A DNA stretch of 52,356 nucleotides from Gammaproteobacteria bacterium (GTDB lineage Bacteria > Pseudomonadota > Gammaproteobacteria > GRL18), in the NCBI GenBank assembly GCA_016744395.1, contig JADGEK010000006.1, forward strand, positions 2,706 to 55,061. Reading direction: 5' to 3'. The stretch's first letter is position 1. Each line of letters starts with the position of its first letter. The notes beneath the pieces were generated by a model. That model was not told where the DNA came from. It saw only the letters and a program-made list of their open reading frames with translations, and did no database searches. Position numbers and translations under genes: made by a program. This document shows, piece after piece, positions 9,703-19,052 of the stretch.

Positions 9703-10881
9703 ATGAAAATTGGCACCCCTCTATCCCCTACTGGCACACGAGTACTTTTTTGTGGTGGTGGTGAATTAGCTAAAGAAGTTGTGATTGAATTACAACGTTT
9801 GGGTGCTGAGGTCATTGTGGTGGATCGTTATGACAATGCACCTGCCATGCAGCTTGCTCATCGAAGTCATGTAATTAATATGCTTGATGGCGATGCCTTA
9901 CGTCAGGTCATTGAATCCGAACAGCCCCACTATATTGTCCCCGAAATTGAAGCCATTGCCACTGAAACTCTTCTCACATTGGAAAAAGAAGGGTTTAATG
10001 TCATCCCTTCAGCAAGAGCAGCTAATCTAACCATGAACCGAGAGGGTATTCGCCGTTTAGCCGCAGAAGAATTGGGCATCAAAACCTCACCCTTTAGTTT
10101 TGCTCAAAACAAAGAAGAGTATCTTATCGCAGTGAAAGAAATTGGCATTCCCTGTGTTGTAAAACCCATTATGAGCTCATCTGGTAAGGGACAAAGTACA
10201 ATAAAATCTGAAGCGGATATAGAAACAACCTGGATATATGCTCAAGAAGGTGGTCGCTCTGGTGAAGGCAAAGTCATTGTTGAAGGCTTTGTGGATTTCG
10301 ATTATGAGATTACACTATTAACGGTTCGACACGTCAATGGAACTTCATTTTGTGAGCCTATTGGCCATAAGCAAATTGACGGCGATTACAGAGAGTCATG
10401 GCAGCCACAGGCAATGAGCCCTGCAGCAAAAGAAAAATCCATTGAGATTGCTCAAAAAATCACTGATAACTTAAGTGGCTGGGGATTATTCGGTGTTGAA
10501 TTATTCATTAAGGGTGATGAGGTTTGTTTCAGTGAAGTGTCACCCAGACCTCATGACACGGGATTAGTTACTTTAATATCTCAAGACCTCTCAGAGTTTG
10601 CTCTACACGCCAGAGCCATTTTAGGCTTACCAATACCCAGCATTCGCCAATATGGACCCAGCGCTTCCTCTGTTATTTTAGTGAATGGTGATTCCTCACA
10701 AGTGACTTTTAGCAATCTGGAAAAAGTACTCACAGAACCAGACACTCAACTGAGATTATTTGGTAAACCTAAAGTAAAAACACAACGTCGCATGGGAGTA
10801 GTACTCGCATTAGATGAATCCATTGAAAAAGCCCGAGCAAAAGCAGTGCGCTCATCTGAAACAGTGACGATTGAATTATAA
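9703..10881 (+). CDS. purT: Formate-dependent phosphoribosylglycinamide formyltransferase 2
   Basis: PurT makes formylglycinamide ribonucleotide from GAR, formate and ATP in purine synthesis, without folate. The 392-residue protein is collinear with the E. coli enzyme as I remember it. It has an N-terminal [19 protein letters not shown], the [19 protein letters not shown] block, [13 protein letters not shown], the ATP-grasp segment [19 protein letters not shown], and the metal-site region [15 protein letters not shown]. The frame continues five codons upstream to another ATG. The ATG used here has AGGA seven bases before it and gives exactly the family length. It is transcribed rightward, divergently from the TudS-like gene. 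Confidence 0.96.
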   Translation: MKIGTPLSPTGTRVLFCGGGELAKEVVIELQRLGAEVIVVDRYDNAPAMQLAHRSHVINMLDGDALRQVIESEQPHYIVPEIEAIATETLLTLEKEGFNVIPSARAANLTMNREGIRRLAAEELGIKTSPFSFAQNKEEYLIAVKEIGIPCVVKPIMSSSGKGQSTIKSEADIETTWIYAQEGGRSGEGKVIVEGFVDFDYEITLLTVRHVNGTSFCEPIGHKQIDGDYRESWQPQAMSPAAKEKSIEIAQKITDNLSGWGLFGVELFIKGDEVCFSEVSPRPHDTGLVTLISQDLSEFALHARAILGLPIPSIRQYGPSASSVILVNGDSSQVTFSNLEKVLTEPDTQLRLFGKPKVKTQRRMGVVLALDESIEKARAKAVRSSETVTIEL

Positions 10882-10971
10882 GCCAACTAAAAAACGGTTA
10901 ATAGAGTGGCAAGCACAACAATAAGTTTAAAACTGATTATTTAGCTGAGTTTTTATTAAACACACGATTTT

Positions 10972-11556
10972 TTAGTTTGCCTTCACTTGCATGAGCTTGT
11001 CAATCCGACGAATATAATGACGAGTCTCAGGTGGTGTGAATGGCGAAACTTTATCCCAATTGTTAACCGCTTCTGGCCGTTCTTTTTTGCTATCTCTTAG
11101 CTTTTTTCGAGCTTTTAAGACACGACCAAATCCCGCATTATAACTGGCAAAAGTAAAATTTAAACGTTCATCAACTGAAATATTCTTTTTTTTCCAGCGT
11201 TTATAGAGTTGTCGATTGTAATAAATTGCTGCAGCAATATTCCAACGCGGTTCATCAATTTTACCCAAGTTAGGCTGTTTTTTTATGATTTCCTGGTAGG
11301 TTCTAGGCATTATCTGCATAATACCAAGCGCACCCACCTTACTCTTTGCTTTTGGATTCAAACCTGATTCAGCAATACCCTGAGCTTTAAACCAATGCCA
11401 GTCTACGCCAGGGCCAAAATAATGTTTGCTATTTTTTTTAAAGTGACGATCGTATTTATTTGACCAATGCTTATGCTTAACATGCTTATGAGAGCCTGCA
11501 AGTGCAACCGCTGGCATGAGCAGTAGAATGAGCCCAATAAAACAACATTTACACAT
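10972..11556 (-). CDS. Lytic transglycosylase with SLT domain, secreted
   Basis: This 194-residue protein has a signal peptide (LILLLMPAVALA, cleaved near residue 20) followed by a His/Lys-rich linker and one SLT-type transglycosylase domain. The catalytic glutamate is Glu63 in AQGIAESGLN. It is followed by the signature GALGIMQIMPRTY, the AAAIYYNRQLYKRW helix and the motif SYNAGFGRV. It cleaves peptidoglycan in the periplasm, forming anhydro-muropeptides. Two N-terminal cysteines (residues 4 and 5) are too early for a lipobox, so it is probably soluble. The start codon overlaps the stop of the upstream DUF350 gene (TAATG), showing translational coupling. Confidence 0.9.
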   Translation of the reverse strand: MCKCCFIGLILLLMPAVALAGSHKHVKHKHWSNKYDRHFKKNSKHYFGPGVDWHWFKAQGIAESGLNPKAKSKVGALGIMQIMPRTYQEIIKKQPNLGKIDEPRWNIAAAIYYNRQLYKRWKKKNISVDERLNFTFASYNAGFGRVLKARKKLRDSKKERPEAVNNWDKVSPFTPPETRHYIRRIDKLMQVKAN

Positions 11557-11786
11557 TAATTTAGCCCTAAACCAATCACCAGGCCTAAAGCTGTTCCGAT
11601 ACCAATAAACATCCCCATTAGCATCAAACCTACAGCAATATTGCCATCGGCTAATTGATCAGGGATGCTAAAGCTCACAATATGGCTAAATAATTTGCAC
11701 CCGAACCACATAAAAAATAGAGTTAACAATCCACCCATGCAGGCATATAAAACGTTAAGAAACATAGGGTCTATACTGTCAGTCAT
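11556..11786 (-). CDS. DUF350-like two-helix membrane protein
   Basis: This 76-residue protein has two hydrophobic helices joined by SIPDQLADGNIAVGLMLMG, which is the hallmark of the DUF350 family. Most DUF350 proteins carry two such units; this one has a single unit. Their function is unknown. The start chosen is an ATG with AGGA eight bases upstream; a GTG two codons earlier is too close to that site. The gene overlaps the transglycosylase gene by one base. Confidence 0.72.
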   Translation of the reverse strand: MTDSIDPMFLNVLYACMGGLLTLFFMWFGCKLFSHIVSFSIPDQLADGNIAVGLMLMGMFIGIGTALGLVIGLGLN

Positions 11787-11921
11787 TACCACTTTCCTAT
11801 TTTATTTAAACAGTGCGTCTTTAATTAAGATTAGTTAAAATTTTTGATGATTTCAATCAAACTTGACCGTTTTATGAACAGCAACTCATTTAAAAAATGA
11901 ATGCTCAAAGAACAGTCCTTT

Positions 11922-12191
11922 TTACTCGACATCAATAAATTTTAAACCAATGCCTTTTTGTCCAAAACGAACAATAAGCATATCAAGCACTGGGGCTTCA
12001 AAAGGGGTATCAATCAATTGGACTTTCACCTGACTGCCAATCGGAGGTAACTCAGAATTACCTGAAAGAAGGTAAATACCGCCATCAGAAATATCCAAAG
12101 TTTTCACCTCAATGGTTCCCATCTCGGGATGAATTAACTTAACACTTGATGTTAATTTAGTTCGGATATGCTGTCTTAATTCTTCACTCAT
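11922..12191 (-). CDS. Single-domain PilZ protein, predicted c-di-GMP receptor
   Basis: This 89-residue protein is a stand-alone PilZ domain. Both halves of the c-di-GMP binding signature are present: the RxxxR motif (Arg6 and Arg10 in RQHIR) and the D/NxSxxG motif (DISDGG, residues 33-38). C-di-GMP-binding PilZ proteins act as adaptors that change shape when the nucleotide binds. A diguanylate cyclase with an intact GGEEF site is encoded about 5 kb away on the same strand. The gene lies 59 bases downstream of tsaB and may be in the same transcript. The target is unknown. Confidence 0.87.
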   Translation of the reverse strand: MSEELRQHIRTKLTSSVKLIHPEMGTIEVKTLDISDGGIYLLSGNSELPPIGSQVKVQLIDTPFEAPVLDMLIVRFGQKGIGLKFIDVE

Positions 12192-12250
12192 AATGTATTA
12201 TATTCTCTGTCTGTTCTTAATTTAAGGGAAAGTATAAGGAATAAGAAGTT

Positions 12251-12979
12251 TTATAGCTGCTTTTTAGGTTTTTTGGCAACATTATCTCGTAAATACACGG
12301 GTCTCACCTGCTCAGCACTGACCAGAGTATTATTGGCTACATTTTTTAGTGCCAGAAATGCAATGTCTCTGGCATGAGGAAATGAGGATTTATCATTAAT
12401 AATGCTATCATCCACAGGCAATTGACATTGTGCTGTCAGTTCGGACAGTTGCTCATGATAAACAGACCAACCATTACCAATCGTCATCCAACTTTCATCT
12501 AAATGAATCAAAGGATCCAACTTGGATATCAATTGTTCAGGTTTTATCACTTGCTCGCGTCCAGTTAAAGTCATAAATCCGTCTTTCATTTCATAAGCAG
12601 CAAAGTAAATTTCATCCATTCTGGCATCGTTTGCCACTAATAATTTACGCTTTGTCTGGCAGTGCCCCTGAGCAATTGCAGCTAAGGAAGATATGGGGGC
12701 AACTTGTAGATCAGCACCATATGCAATGGCCTGTACAACCCCTGTTGCAACCCTGACACCTGTAAATGCACCAGGTCCACAGCCGAATGCCAGGACATCA
12801 ATTTGCTTAATATCATAGCCTGCTTCATCCAAAACAGAATCAATCATAGGGAGAATCAATTGGGTATGTTGTCTGGGGGCAATTTCAAAACGTTCAATAC
12901 AGGAAAATTCCTGTTGATTGCCATCAAATAAAACAGCCGAGCAAGCATTACTCGAAGTATCCAGAGCCAGTATTTTCAT
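12251..12979 (-). CDS. tsaB: tRNA threonylcarbamoyladenosine synthesis protein TsaB
   Basis: TsaB is the non-catalytic partner of TsaD in forming t6A37 on ANN-decoding tRNAs. The 242-residue protein has the ASKHA-fold start MKILALDTSSNACSAVLF and the dimerisation segment PRQHTQLILPMIDSVL. It also has the signature FGCGPGAFTGVRVATGVVQA and the later SSLAAIAQG. Length is normal. It sits 66 bases downstream of yoaA, an arrangement known from E. coli and relatives, so the two probably share a transcript. Confidence 0.93.
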   Translation of the reverse strand: MKILALDTSSNACSAVLFDGNQQEFSCIERFEIAPRQHTQLILPMIDSVLDEAGYDIKQIDVLAFGCGPGAFTGVRVATGVVQAIAYGADLQVAPISSLAAIAQGHCQTKRKLLVANDARMDEIYFAAYEMKDGFMTLTGREQVIKPEQLISKLDPLIHLDESWMTIGNGWSVYHEQLSELTAQCQLPVDDSIINDKSSFPHARDIAFLALKNVANNTLVSAEQVRPVYLRDNVAKKPKKQL

Positions 12980-13045
12980 TCAATATATTCTAAAGTGATC
13001 GATTTAAAGCAATATTCTAACAGAATACGATAAAAAATAACTCTT

Positions 13046-15052
13046 CTAGTCGGTTTCATCAGTCAACTGCATATCATTGAATTTTTTCTGCAATTGACAA
13101 AATTCAGTTTCTATAGGCATTTCTGGTAATGTTTTTCGTAAATAATACCCGTAGGATTGACTGAAAAAACGGGGATCAGCGACAATAAGAATACCATAGT
13201 CACCAATATCACGAATGAGCCGCCCAGCCCCCTGTTTGAGCGCCATACCAGCCTGTGGCAGCTGATATTGAGAAAAAGCATTTAATCCCATCTGTTTCAT
13301 TGAATGAATACGTGTCTGTAATACTGGCTCATAGGGCGAAGCAAAAGGCAGCTTATCAATCACAACACAAGACAAAGCCTGTCCTTTGACATCCACACCT
13401 TCCCAAAAACTACTGGTCCCAAGCAGAATAGCATTATGAGTTTGTTTAAATTGTTCGACTAATTGCTGTTTTGGTGCATCTCCTTGAACAAACAATTGGA
13501 AATCCATTGTTTGCAATATGGCTTTTGCCTCCTGCATGGCACGATGAGAAGTAAATAAAAAAAAAGTTCTACCCTCTAACCATTCCATGACAGGAAGAAT
13601 GGCTCGAATGAGAGAGGCTGTATAGAGATCATCACTGGGTAAAGGTAAGTTTTGAGGCGCATAAAGAATAGCCTGTTGACTATAATCAAAAGGACTTTCA
13701 AGTTTAAGAACTTCACAATCATTCAACGCTAATTGGCTGGAAAAGTGAGTAAATAAAGATTTCTCCTTTGCCAATTGCTGTTCACTATTTTCACCAAGAT
13801 GTACCCCATAGTTTACCTTTGAATCATTGCTAAGGACAGTCAAAGTGGCAGAAGTGAATATCCAGTTTGCAGAGGTTGAATCAAGTTGTTGTTTAAATTC
13901 ATCCCCAACTGAGAGTGGTGTTAACTGGACGGTGAAAAAATACTCATTACACTCAAACCAATGGATCATACCTTCAGGAGTGGCACTGGTGAGTTCATCA
14001 AAACTCACTAATAACTGTTCACTGCGTTTAAAACACCGTTCTAACTCAGCATTGCTGGCTGACACCGATTCTAACAACCCCTTGAGTTTTCTTAGTCCAT
14101 AAACGATTTCATCGCATAAAGGTTTCACGGATAAACTAATTTCTGACCAACTGCCCTTTTTCTTATAGCGATTGAGCACCATAATTAAATCATCAAGCAT
14201 GCGTCTAATATCATCATTTAAAGCGATAAAACGCTCAACCGATGTGGATGACTTCACAATTAAGCGACGACTGTCTTTTAACAGATCTTTGATTTGTTTT
14301 GATGATATTTGACGTGATAGAAAGCGTGATGCGATGTCTGGCAACTGGTGTGCCTCATCAATAATGTAGGTATGAGCTGAGGGCAACAAGTCTCCCAGGG
14401 TATCCGTTTTTAATTTTAAATCGGCCATGAGCAGATGATGATTTACAATAACAATATCGGCCTCAAATGCTTGTTCTCTTGCTTTTAAAACATAACAGTC
14501 ATCATGTACAGGACAGGCACTGCCAAGGCAATTGTCGCTAGTTGAAGTTATTATTGGCCAAACAGAGGATTGCTCTTTAATAGTGGAAAATTCAGAAATA
14601 TCAGCAAACTCTGTTTGTCCTAAAGTCTGCTGAATAACCTGTAATTCTAATTGTGTCTGTTCATCGTACCAGGCTTCATCCATGGCTTTTTCAAAGCGGT
14701 AAAGACAAACATAATTACTACGTCCCTTAAGGATACTATAATTGAGATTTCGTTGGTTTATAGGTTCCAGAATGGCTGCAATGACAGGCAAATCTTTATG
14801 GTATAGTTGGTCTTGAAGATTTTTTGTACCTGTACTAATAATAATTTGTTTTAAAGACAGTATTGCAGGCACTAAATAAGCATAAGTTTTACCTGTACCA
14901 GTACCTGCTTCACAGAGTAAAATAGCCTTTTTTTCTAAGGTCTGCTCAATCTTTTGAGCCATTTGAAATTGAGCATCACGGGGTGAAAAATCAGGTAGGT
15001 GTTTAGAAAGTAAACCTTCATGTGAAAAAATACTACTAAGATCGTGTGTCAT
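13046..15052 (-). CDS. yoaA: ATP-dependent DNA helicase of the DinG/YoaA family
   Basis: This 668-residue superfamily 2 iron-sulfur helicase carries Walker A AGTGTGKT at residues 49-56 and a DEAH box at 232-235. Between them are four cysteines (116, 175, 180, 186) in the pattern expected for the [4Fe-4S] cluster of XPD-like helicases. Motif V/VI regions appear as LLGTSSFWEGVDVKG and the late LKQGAGRLIRD. YoaA unwinds DNA 5' to 3' and in E. coli works with HolC in tolerance to replication blocks. The length and the neighbouring tsaB favour YoaA over DinG. All key residues are present. Confidence 0.9.
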   Translation of the reverse strand: MTHDLSSIFSHEGLLSKHLPDFSPRDAQFQMAQKIEQTLEKKAILLCEAGTGTGKTYAYLVPAILSLKQIIISTGTKNLQDQLYHKDLPVIAAILEPINQRNLNYSILKGRSNYVCLYRFEKAMDEAWYDEQTQLELQVIQQTLGQTEFADISEFSTIKEQSSVWPIITSTSDNCLGSACPVHDDCYVLKAREQAFEADIVIVNHHLLMADLKLKTDTLGDLLPSAHTYIIDEAHQLPDIASRFLSRQISSKQIKDLLKDSRRLIVKSSTSVERFIALNDDIRRMLDDLIMVLNRYKKKGSWSEISLSVKPLCDEIVYGLRKLKGLLESVSASNAELERCFKRSEQLLVSFDELTSATPEGMIHWFECNEYFFTVQLTPLSVGDEFKQQLDSTSANWIFTSATLTVLSNDSKVNYGVHLGENSEQQLAKEKSLFTHFSSQLALNDCEVLKLESPFDYSQQAILYAPQNLPLPSDDLYTASLIRAILPVMEWLEGRTFFLFTSHRAMQEAKAILQTMDFQLFVQGDAPKQQLVEQFKQTHNAILLGTSSFWEGVDVKGQALSCVVIDKLPFASPYEPVLQTRIHSMKQMGLNAFSQYQLPQAGMALKQGAGRLIRDIGDYGILIVADPRFFSQSYGYYLRKTLPEMPIETEFCQLQKKFNDMQLTDETD

Positions 15053-15142
15053 TATTTAGAGACTTATTCTTTATAAAAAATCAGGGTTAAAAAAGCCTGT
15101 TCGTAAATGCAATGAATTGAGTTGAGTCCCAGAATTATTATT

Positions 15143-15652
15143 TTATCTGGCTTCTTCCTCACTGACCCATTCATTACTCCAGGCCAAAGTCGCAATTTTT
15201 TTGAAACGAGCGACAGTCATTGCACCTTTTTTTGCTTTTTTACTCTGTTTATCAATGACGTTTTCAACCAGTGTTTCACGATCAATTTCGTAAATTTCAA
15301 AGGGCTCGTAATCATCATTTAACAAAACTAGTACCACACTATCCCAGTTTTGTTCCATTTTAAGCTGACCAATTCGATAAGTTGTTTTGGTATCGCTAAA
15401 AATTGTACGTCCTTTTATCTGGACTTTATCATTATGTAAATCCCCCGATTGTTCAGTACCAATGGCATCATACCCAATTTGTTCGGCTGCTGGTGCCAAA
15501 TGCAACAATCGGATGGCATCATAAGTGGAGAGTTCACCACTAACACCCGCCAAAGTTTTACCTGTAGCACGACGATAATTCGCAGCTAATTGTCTTGCCT
15601 GCTGCATTAAAACATCTACCGAATAAGCATTATCTGTCTGCGGTTGAGTCAT
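15143..15652 (-). CDS. Conserved hypothetical protein, possible PD-(D/E)XK nuclease fold
   Basis: This 169-residue soluble protein belongs to a family I recognise from other bacteria but that has no known function (possibly the one labelled DUF6998). Its N-terminal half has GELSTYDAIRLLHL and then GYDAIGTEQ, and a few residues later DKVQIKGRTI. The spacing of the Asp in GYDAIG, the Gln and the Lys in QIKGR resembles the D...(D/E/Q)xK core of PD-(D/E)XK nucleases. The next strand, WDSVVLVLLNDDYEPFEIYE, also fits that fold. The C-terminus ends in a small Lys-rich stretch and KKIATLAW. It lies upstream of yoaA on the same strand with a 90-base gap. Confidence 0.62.
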   Translation of the reverse strand: MTQPQTDNAYSVDVLMQQARQLAANYRRATGKTLAGVSGELSTYDAIRLLHLAPAAEQIGYDAIGTEQSGDLHNDKVQIKGRTIFSDTKTTYRIGQLKMEQNWDSVVLVLLNDDYEPFEIYEIDRETLVENVIDKQSKKAKKGAMTVARFKKIATLAWSNEWVSEEEAR

Positions 15653-15895
15653 TTTTTTATTAACATTGCTTTATTAACACTGCTCTACTAAACATGAGTT
15701 TTCGTCAATTCCTCCTAATTTAAAAGGAGTAACACCTGAGAACAAACATCATAAATACTCTATTTTTAAACCGATAGCCAAAAATATTGCAAACGCCTAT
15801 TTGAAAGTATTATCACACTCAATTTAGCATATTTCTATGCTATTTCCTGCCTAAATGATGCTTATTTATAATAAAAAGTATGATTATCCTTAAAA

Positions 15896-16561
15896 TCAAT
15901 CAAAAAACGTCGTAAAACTCGTATATTCTTCTCTAGCGGTCCGATAACTATTCACTAAAGCATCACAGTCTTCATAACCCAGAGCCATGCCACCGATGAG
16001 CAACAACTCTTCATCCTGCCCTAAATGTGTTTTAACAATCTGAGGGTGTTCAGCCAATGCAGCCTGAGGACAAGTGGCCAGACCTTGATCAACAGCCGCT
16101 AGCATCACAGACTGCAAAAACAGGCCATAATCAAGAAATGAACCTTGTTCGGCACTACTATCCATAAAGAAAAATAGAACAACGGGCGCATCAAAGGCTC
16201 TATAATTTGCAGCCCATTGATCCAATTGGCGTTGTTTATCTTCACGGCTGATGTCAAGAGTTGAATACATAAGCAAACCACAGGCTTTGCGACGACTCTT
16301 AAAGGGCTCATTCCAAACTTTTGGGTAATATTGATAATCCAGATTGGACTCAACACCCGAACGAAAAGCCTCTTCCAACAAAGCGTCTAATTGTTTCTTG
16401 GTCTCACCACTCACCACTGCTACTTGCCAGGGCTGAGTATTCACGCCTGATGGTGAATGACGTGCTAAATCCAGAATGGTTTGAATTTTTTCAAGTTCGA
16501 CTGCTTTATTTAAAAAAGCACGGGTGGATTTTCGTTTAAGAATGACGTCACTGAACTGCAT
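15896..16561 (-). CDS. Nitroreductase family flavoprotein
   Basis: This 221-residue protein has the nitroreductase FMN-binding pattern: an early RKSTRAFLNKAVE, then ARHSPSGVNTQPWQVAVVSG, a middle LQSVMLAAVDQGLATCPQ and the late LLIGGMALGYED. These enzymes reduce nitro-compounds, quinones or flavins with NAD(P)H as FMN-containing homodimers. The physiological substrate cannot be read from the sequence. It stands alone, with a long hairpin between it and the upstream diguanylate cyclase gene. Confidence 0.9.
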   Translation of the reverse strand: MQFSDVILKRKSTRAFLNKAVELEKIQTILDLARHSPSGVNTQPWQVAVVSGETKKQLDALLEEAFRSGVESNLDYQYYPKVWNEPFKSRRKACGLLMYSTLDISREDKQRQLDQWAANYRAFDAPVVLFFFMDSSAEQGSFLDYGLFLQSVMLAAVDQGLATCPQAALAEHPQIVKTHLGQDEELLLIGGMALGYEDCDALVNSYRTAREEYTSFTTFFD

Positions 16562-16614
16562 TTATAACCTCATATCAATAAAAAACTCTTTAAATCAAGA
16601 GCACTTAAGCAAAG

Positions 16615-16676
16615 AAATTGAGCAACCATAATTTTAGTCACATAAAATCTCAAAATTATGGTTGCTCAATTTTTTG
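16615..16676 (-). terminator. 21-bp perfect inverted repeat, probable terminator
   Basis: Arms at 16615-16635 and 16652-16672 are perfectly complementary over 21 bases around a 16-base loop. The right arm runs into a T tract on the plus strand, and the minus strand ends in a shorter T-rich stretch. It lies between the diguanylate cyclase gene and the nitroreductase gene, both leftward, so termination of the former is the likely role. The stem is unusually long for a simple terminator. Confidence 0.65.
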
Positions 16677-16700
16677 TTAGCTAGAAGTATAGTAATGAAT

Positions 16701-17909
16701 TTATAAGTTAAGCTCCTGCGGAACCTCAACCGTATCAATCAAAGCCAACAAACCTGCATTTATAGCGCGGTTTCGCCCTTGTTCTTTTGCATCATATAAT
16801 GCTTTATCCGCAGTTGAGAGTAATTTCATTCCTAATTGTTCAATATCGCCAAAAGCGGAGTGAAAAGAACCAGCCACAGCATCATCTACCATTAAGGTCG
16901 ATACACCCGCAGAAAGAGTGACGGTTAAAATCAACTTTTTGCCAATCACAATACGGTTTTTATTCACCGCCATAATAATTCGCTGCGCTACCACCATAGC
17001 TTCATCATTATCAGTATCTGGCAGCAACACCGCAAACTCTTCACCCCCATAACGAGCTAAAACGTCATGAGTACGTAATACGGTTTGAATTCTCTGAGCA
17101 ACCTGGCATAAGACATCATCACCTACGCCATGACCGTAGGTGTCATTAACAGATTTAAAATGGTCAATATCAAGAAAAAGACATGACACAGCCTTTAGTG
17201 AGCGTTCACTACGGGCCAGCTCTTCAGGTAAACGTTGATCAAAAAAACGACGATTATGAACCTGAGTCAATGCATCCGTCATGGTGCTGAGCTTAAGTCG
17301 TTCCAGATTCAGTGCATTCTCAATACAAACCGCCATAATAAACGATAGTCGCTGTAAAAAATCACATGCAGCATGAGCCTGAAAACGATCACGGTCGTAG
17401 CTGCCACAACAAAAAACTCCCATTGTTTTTCCGCGACGAACCAAAGGCATTACGGCGATGGATTCAATTCGTGAGTTATCCATCAACCACTGGTGTTTTG
17501 CGATATGATAAATACCTGTTGTGATTTGCGTCGGCAAGTACTTTAATTTTTCCAGCTCAACAGGAAAATTTAAAAGAGTTAGAAAGGAACCCTCTTGTGT
17601 ATCTTGAAGTGCTTGAGGAATTAAGCGACGCAAGGACATGTCCTGATCTTCGAGCAGCAAAGAGCATGCATCCAACCGAAACAGCTGCGCATATTCATCA
17701 CCAATGATAGACAGTAATTCCTCAATGGATTCTGCCGCCATTAACTTAAATTCAATTTCTTCAAAACGTTTCAGTTTGTGCTGATTTTCATGAGCATTAC
17801 TTAACAGGCGGTTAAACTGTGCTTTTAATTGCACATTTTGAGAACGTAAATCCTGACCATCCTGATTCTGCAGTGATTGTGTTTTTATGGAGCGTTCGGA
17901 ATGAGTCAT
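16701..17909 (-). CDS. Diguanylate cyclase with N-terminal DUF484/GAF-like domain
   Basis: This 402-residue cytoplasmic protein starts with a coiled-coil (residues 10-60) and a DUF484/GAF-like sensor domain to about residue 200. A GGDEF domain follows. The active-site loop is RYGGEEFAVLLPDT (about residue 285), an intact GG(D/E)EF. Five residues before it is RTHD, matching the RxxD inhibitory site, so product feedback is likely. The substrate loop LFLDIDHFKSVNDTYGHGVGD is also complete. It makes cyclic di-GMP from two GTP. No EAL or HD-GYP domain is present. The PilZ protein about 5 kb away is a plausible receptor. Confidence 0.92.
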   Translation of the reverse strand: MTHSERSIKTQSLQNQDGQDLRSQNVQLKAQFNRLLSNAHENQHKLKRFEEIEFKLMAAESIEELLSIIGDEYAQLFRLDACSLLLEDQDMSLRRLIPQALQDTQEGSFLTLLNFPVELEKLKYLPTQITTGIYHIAKHQWLMDNSRIESIAVMPLVRRGKTMGVFCCGSYDRDRFQAHAACDFLQRLSFIMAVCIENALNLERLKLSTMTDALTQVHNRRFFDQRLPEELARSERSLKAVSCLFLDIDHFKSVNDTYGHGVGDDVLCQVAQRIQTVLRTHDVLARYGGEEFAVLLPDTDNDEAMVVAQRIIMAVNKNRIVIGKKLILTVTLSAGVSTLMVDDAVAGSFHSAFGDIEQLGMKLLSTADKALYDAKEQGRNRAINAGLLALIDTVEVPQELNL

Positions 17910-18153
17910 ATCAATTCTAACACTGAGTCCTTATACAAAAGATATATCAATTCTAGACTATTTTTCAATTTTTTTTGAGAAAAACTCAACCTTTTTCAAT
18001 ATTAGAACCAATAAAAACAAATTATCAACTTTTTCTTACAAAACGAATGGATTTTTTCTGACACCAATATCAAGAAATACCTATGAGAGAGACGCATAAA
18101 AGGCTATAAACTCTTTTATGTCACCACCAAATATAAATGAAAAGGATTTTCAA

Positions 18154-18705
18154 ATGAACACCATACTGCAAAAAAAACCAAAGGGCTTCACCTTAGTTGA
18201 ACTGATGATCACTCTGGCCATTGCTGGCATTCTATTTACGACCGCTTTACCCTCTTTTTCCAATATGCTGGACAAAAATCAACAAACAGCACAATTATAT
18301 ACTCTCTTCCATCATCATCAATTAGCTCGTTCGGAAGCCATCAAAAGCAACCGAAACGTACTTCTATGTAAAAGTAGTGATGGCCAGAGATGCACAGCCT
18401 ATTCAAAGTGGTCTGACGGCTGGATTATATTTTCTGATATCGACAATGATAAAAAAATCAGTAACGATGAAACCGTTATTTTTGTACAACACCCACTATC
18501 GCACAAGCTTTCATTAAAATACAAAGGCTTTGGTTCTCATAATTATATCCGTTATTTTCCTAATGGCAGAAGCAGTACAAATGGCACCTTCACTCTTTGT
18601 AATCAACCAGGAAATAAAGAGGCAAAGAGCATCATAATATCCCGAACAGGACGAGCCAGACTCGACACAAAAACATCAGGTGGAAAAGCGCTCAGCTGTA
18701 GCTAA
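18154..18705 (+). CDS. Type IV pilus/type II secretion minor pseudopilin (GspH/FimT family)
   Basis: This 183-residue protein has a class III signal sequence: KPKGFTLVELMITLAIAGIL, with predicted cleavage after Gly11, Phe12 as mature residue 1 and Glu16 as the conserved mature Glu5. The hydrophobic helix and the following domain, with two late cysteine-containing segments (TLCNQPG and the terminal LSCS), fit GspH/FimT minor pseudopilins, which prime pilus or pseudopilus assembly. It is encoded alone, with no other pilus gene beside it. The start used has AAGGA seven bases upstream; an earlier ATG 12 codons back has none. Confidence 0.88.
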   Translation: MNTILQKKPKGFTLVELMITLAIAGILFTTALPSFSNMLDKNQQTAQLYTLFHHHQLARSEAIKSNRNVLLCKSSDGQRCTAYSKWSDGWIIFSDIDNDKKISNDETVIFVQHPLSHKLSLKYKGFGSHNYIRYFPNGRSSTNGTFTLCNQPGNKEAKSIIISRTGRARLDTKTSGGKALSCS

Positions 18706-18759
18706 CTCATTGATATTATGTACCCTAAAAAAAAATATGAATTTTATTAGCAATGTTTC

Positions 18760-18787
18760 TTGACATTAAAATCAAAATGCATAGAAT
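18760..18787 (+). promoter_or_regulatory. Sigma-70 promoter of tRNA-Asn
   Basis: TTGACA (18760-18765), a 16-base spacer and TAGAAT (18782-18787) form a near-consensus promoter whose -10 element lies about 32 bases before the mature tRNA. It drives the tRNA. Confidence 0.8.
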
Positions 18788-18819
18788 AGCCTTCGTTGCT
18801 TCTACAGTAACAAAGCAAT

Positions 18820-18894
18820 TCCCCAATAGCTCAGCGGTAGAGTAGGTGACTGTTAATCACTTGGTCGCATGTTCGAATCATGCTTGGGGAGCCA
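18820..18894 (+). tRNA. tRNA-Asn (GTT)
   Basis: The 75-base gene folds as a complete cloverleaf. The acceptor stem is TCCCCAA/TTGGGGA, followed by the discriminator G and an encoded CCA. The D-arm is GCTCAGCGGTAGAG and the anticodon loop CTGTTAA with GTT in the middle. The T-arm contains GTTCGAATC. It has its own promoter and a rho-independent terminator, so it is a single-tRNA transcription unit. No integrated element abuts its 3' end. Confidence 0.97.
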
Positions 18895-18902
18895 AACATT
18901 AT

Positions 18903-18938
18903 AAGGCTTTGAGAGACTTTGTCCTCAAGGCCTTTTTT
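18903..18938 (+). terminator. Rho-independent terminator after tRNA-Asn
   Basis: AAGGCTTTGAG pairs with CTCAAGGCCTT over 11 bp with one G.U pair around a 10-base loop and ends in six T. It begins eight bases after the tRNA. Confidence 0.88.
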
Positions 18939-19052
18939 AATTTTTGGCATTTGGGTAACCTTTACGGTAGCCGTTTCTGTCCGACTTAAGACAGATAATT
19001 TATAATAATAAAATAATAATAACTTTAATATATCCAGAAAGGATGCTTACAA

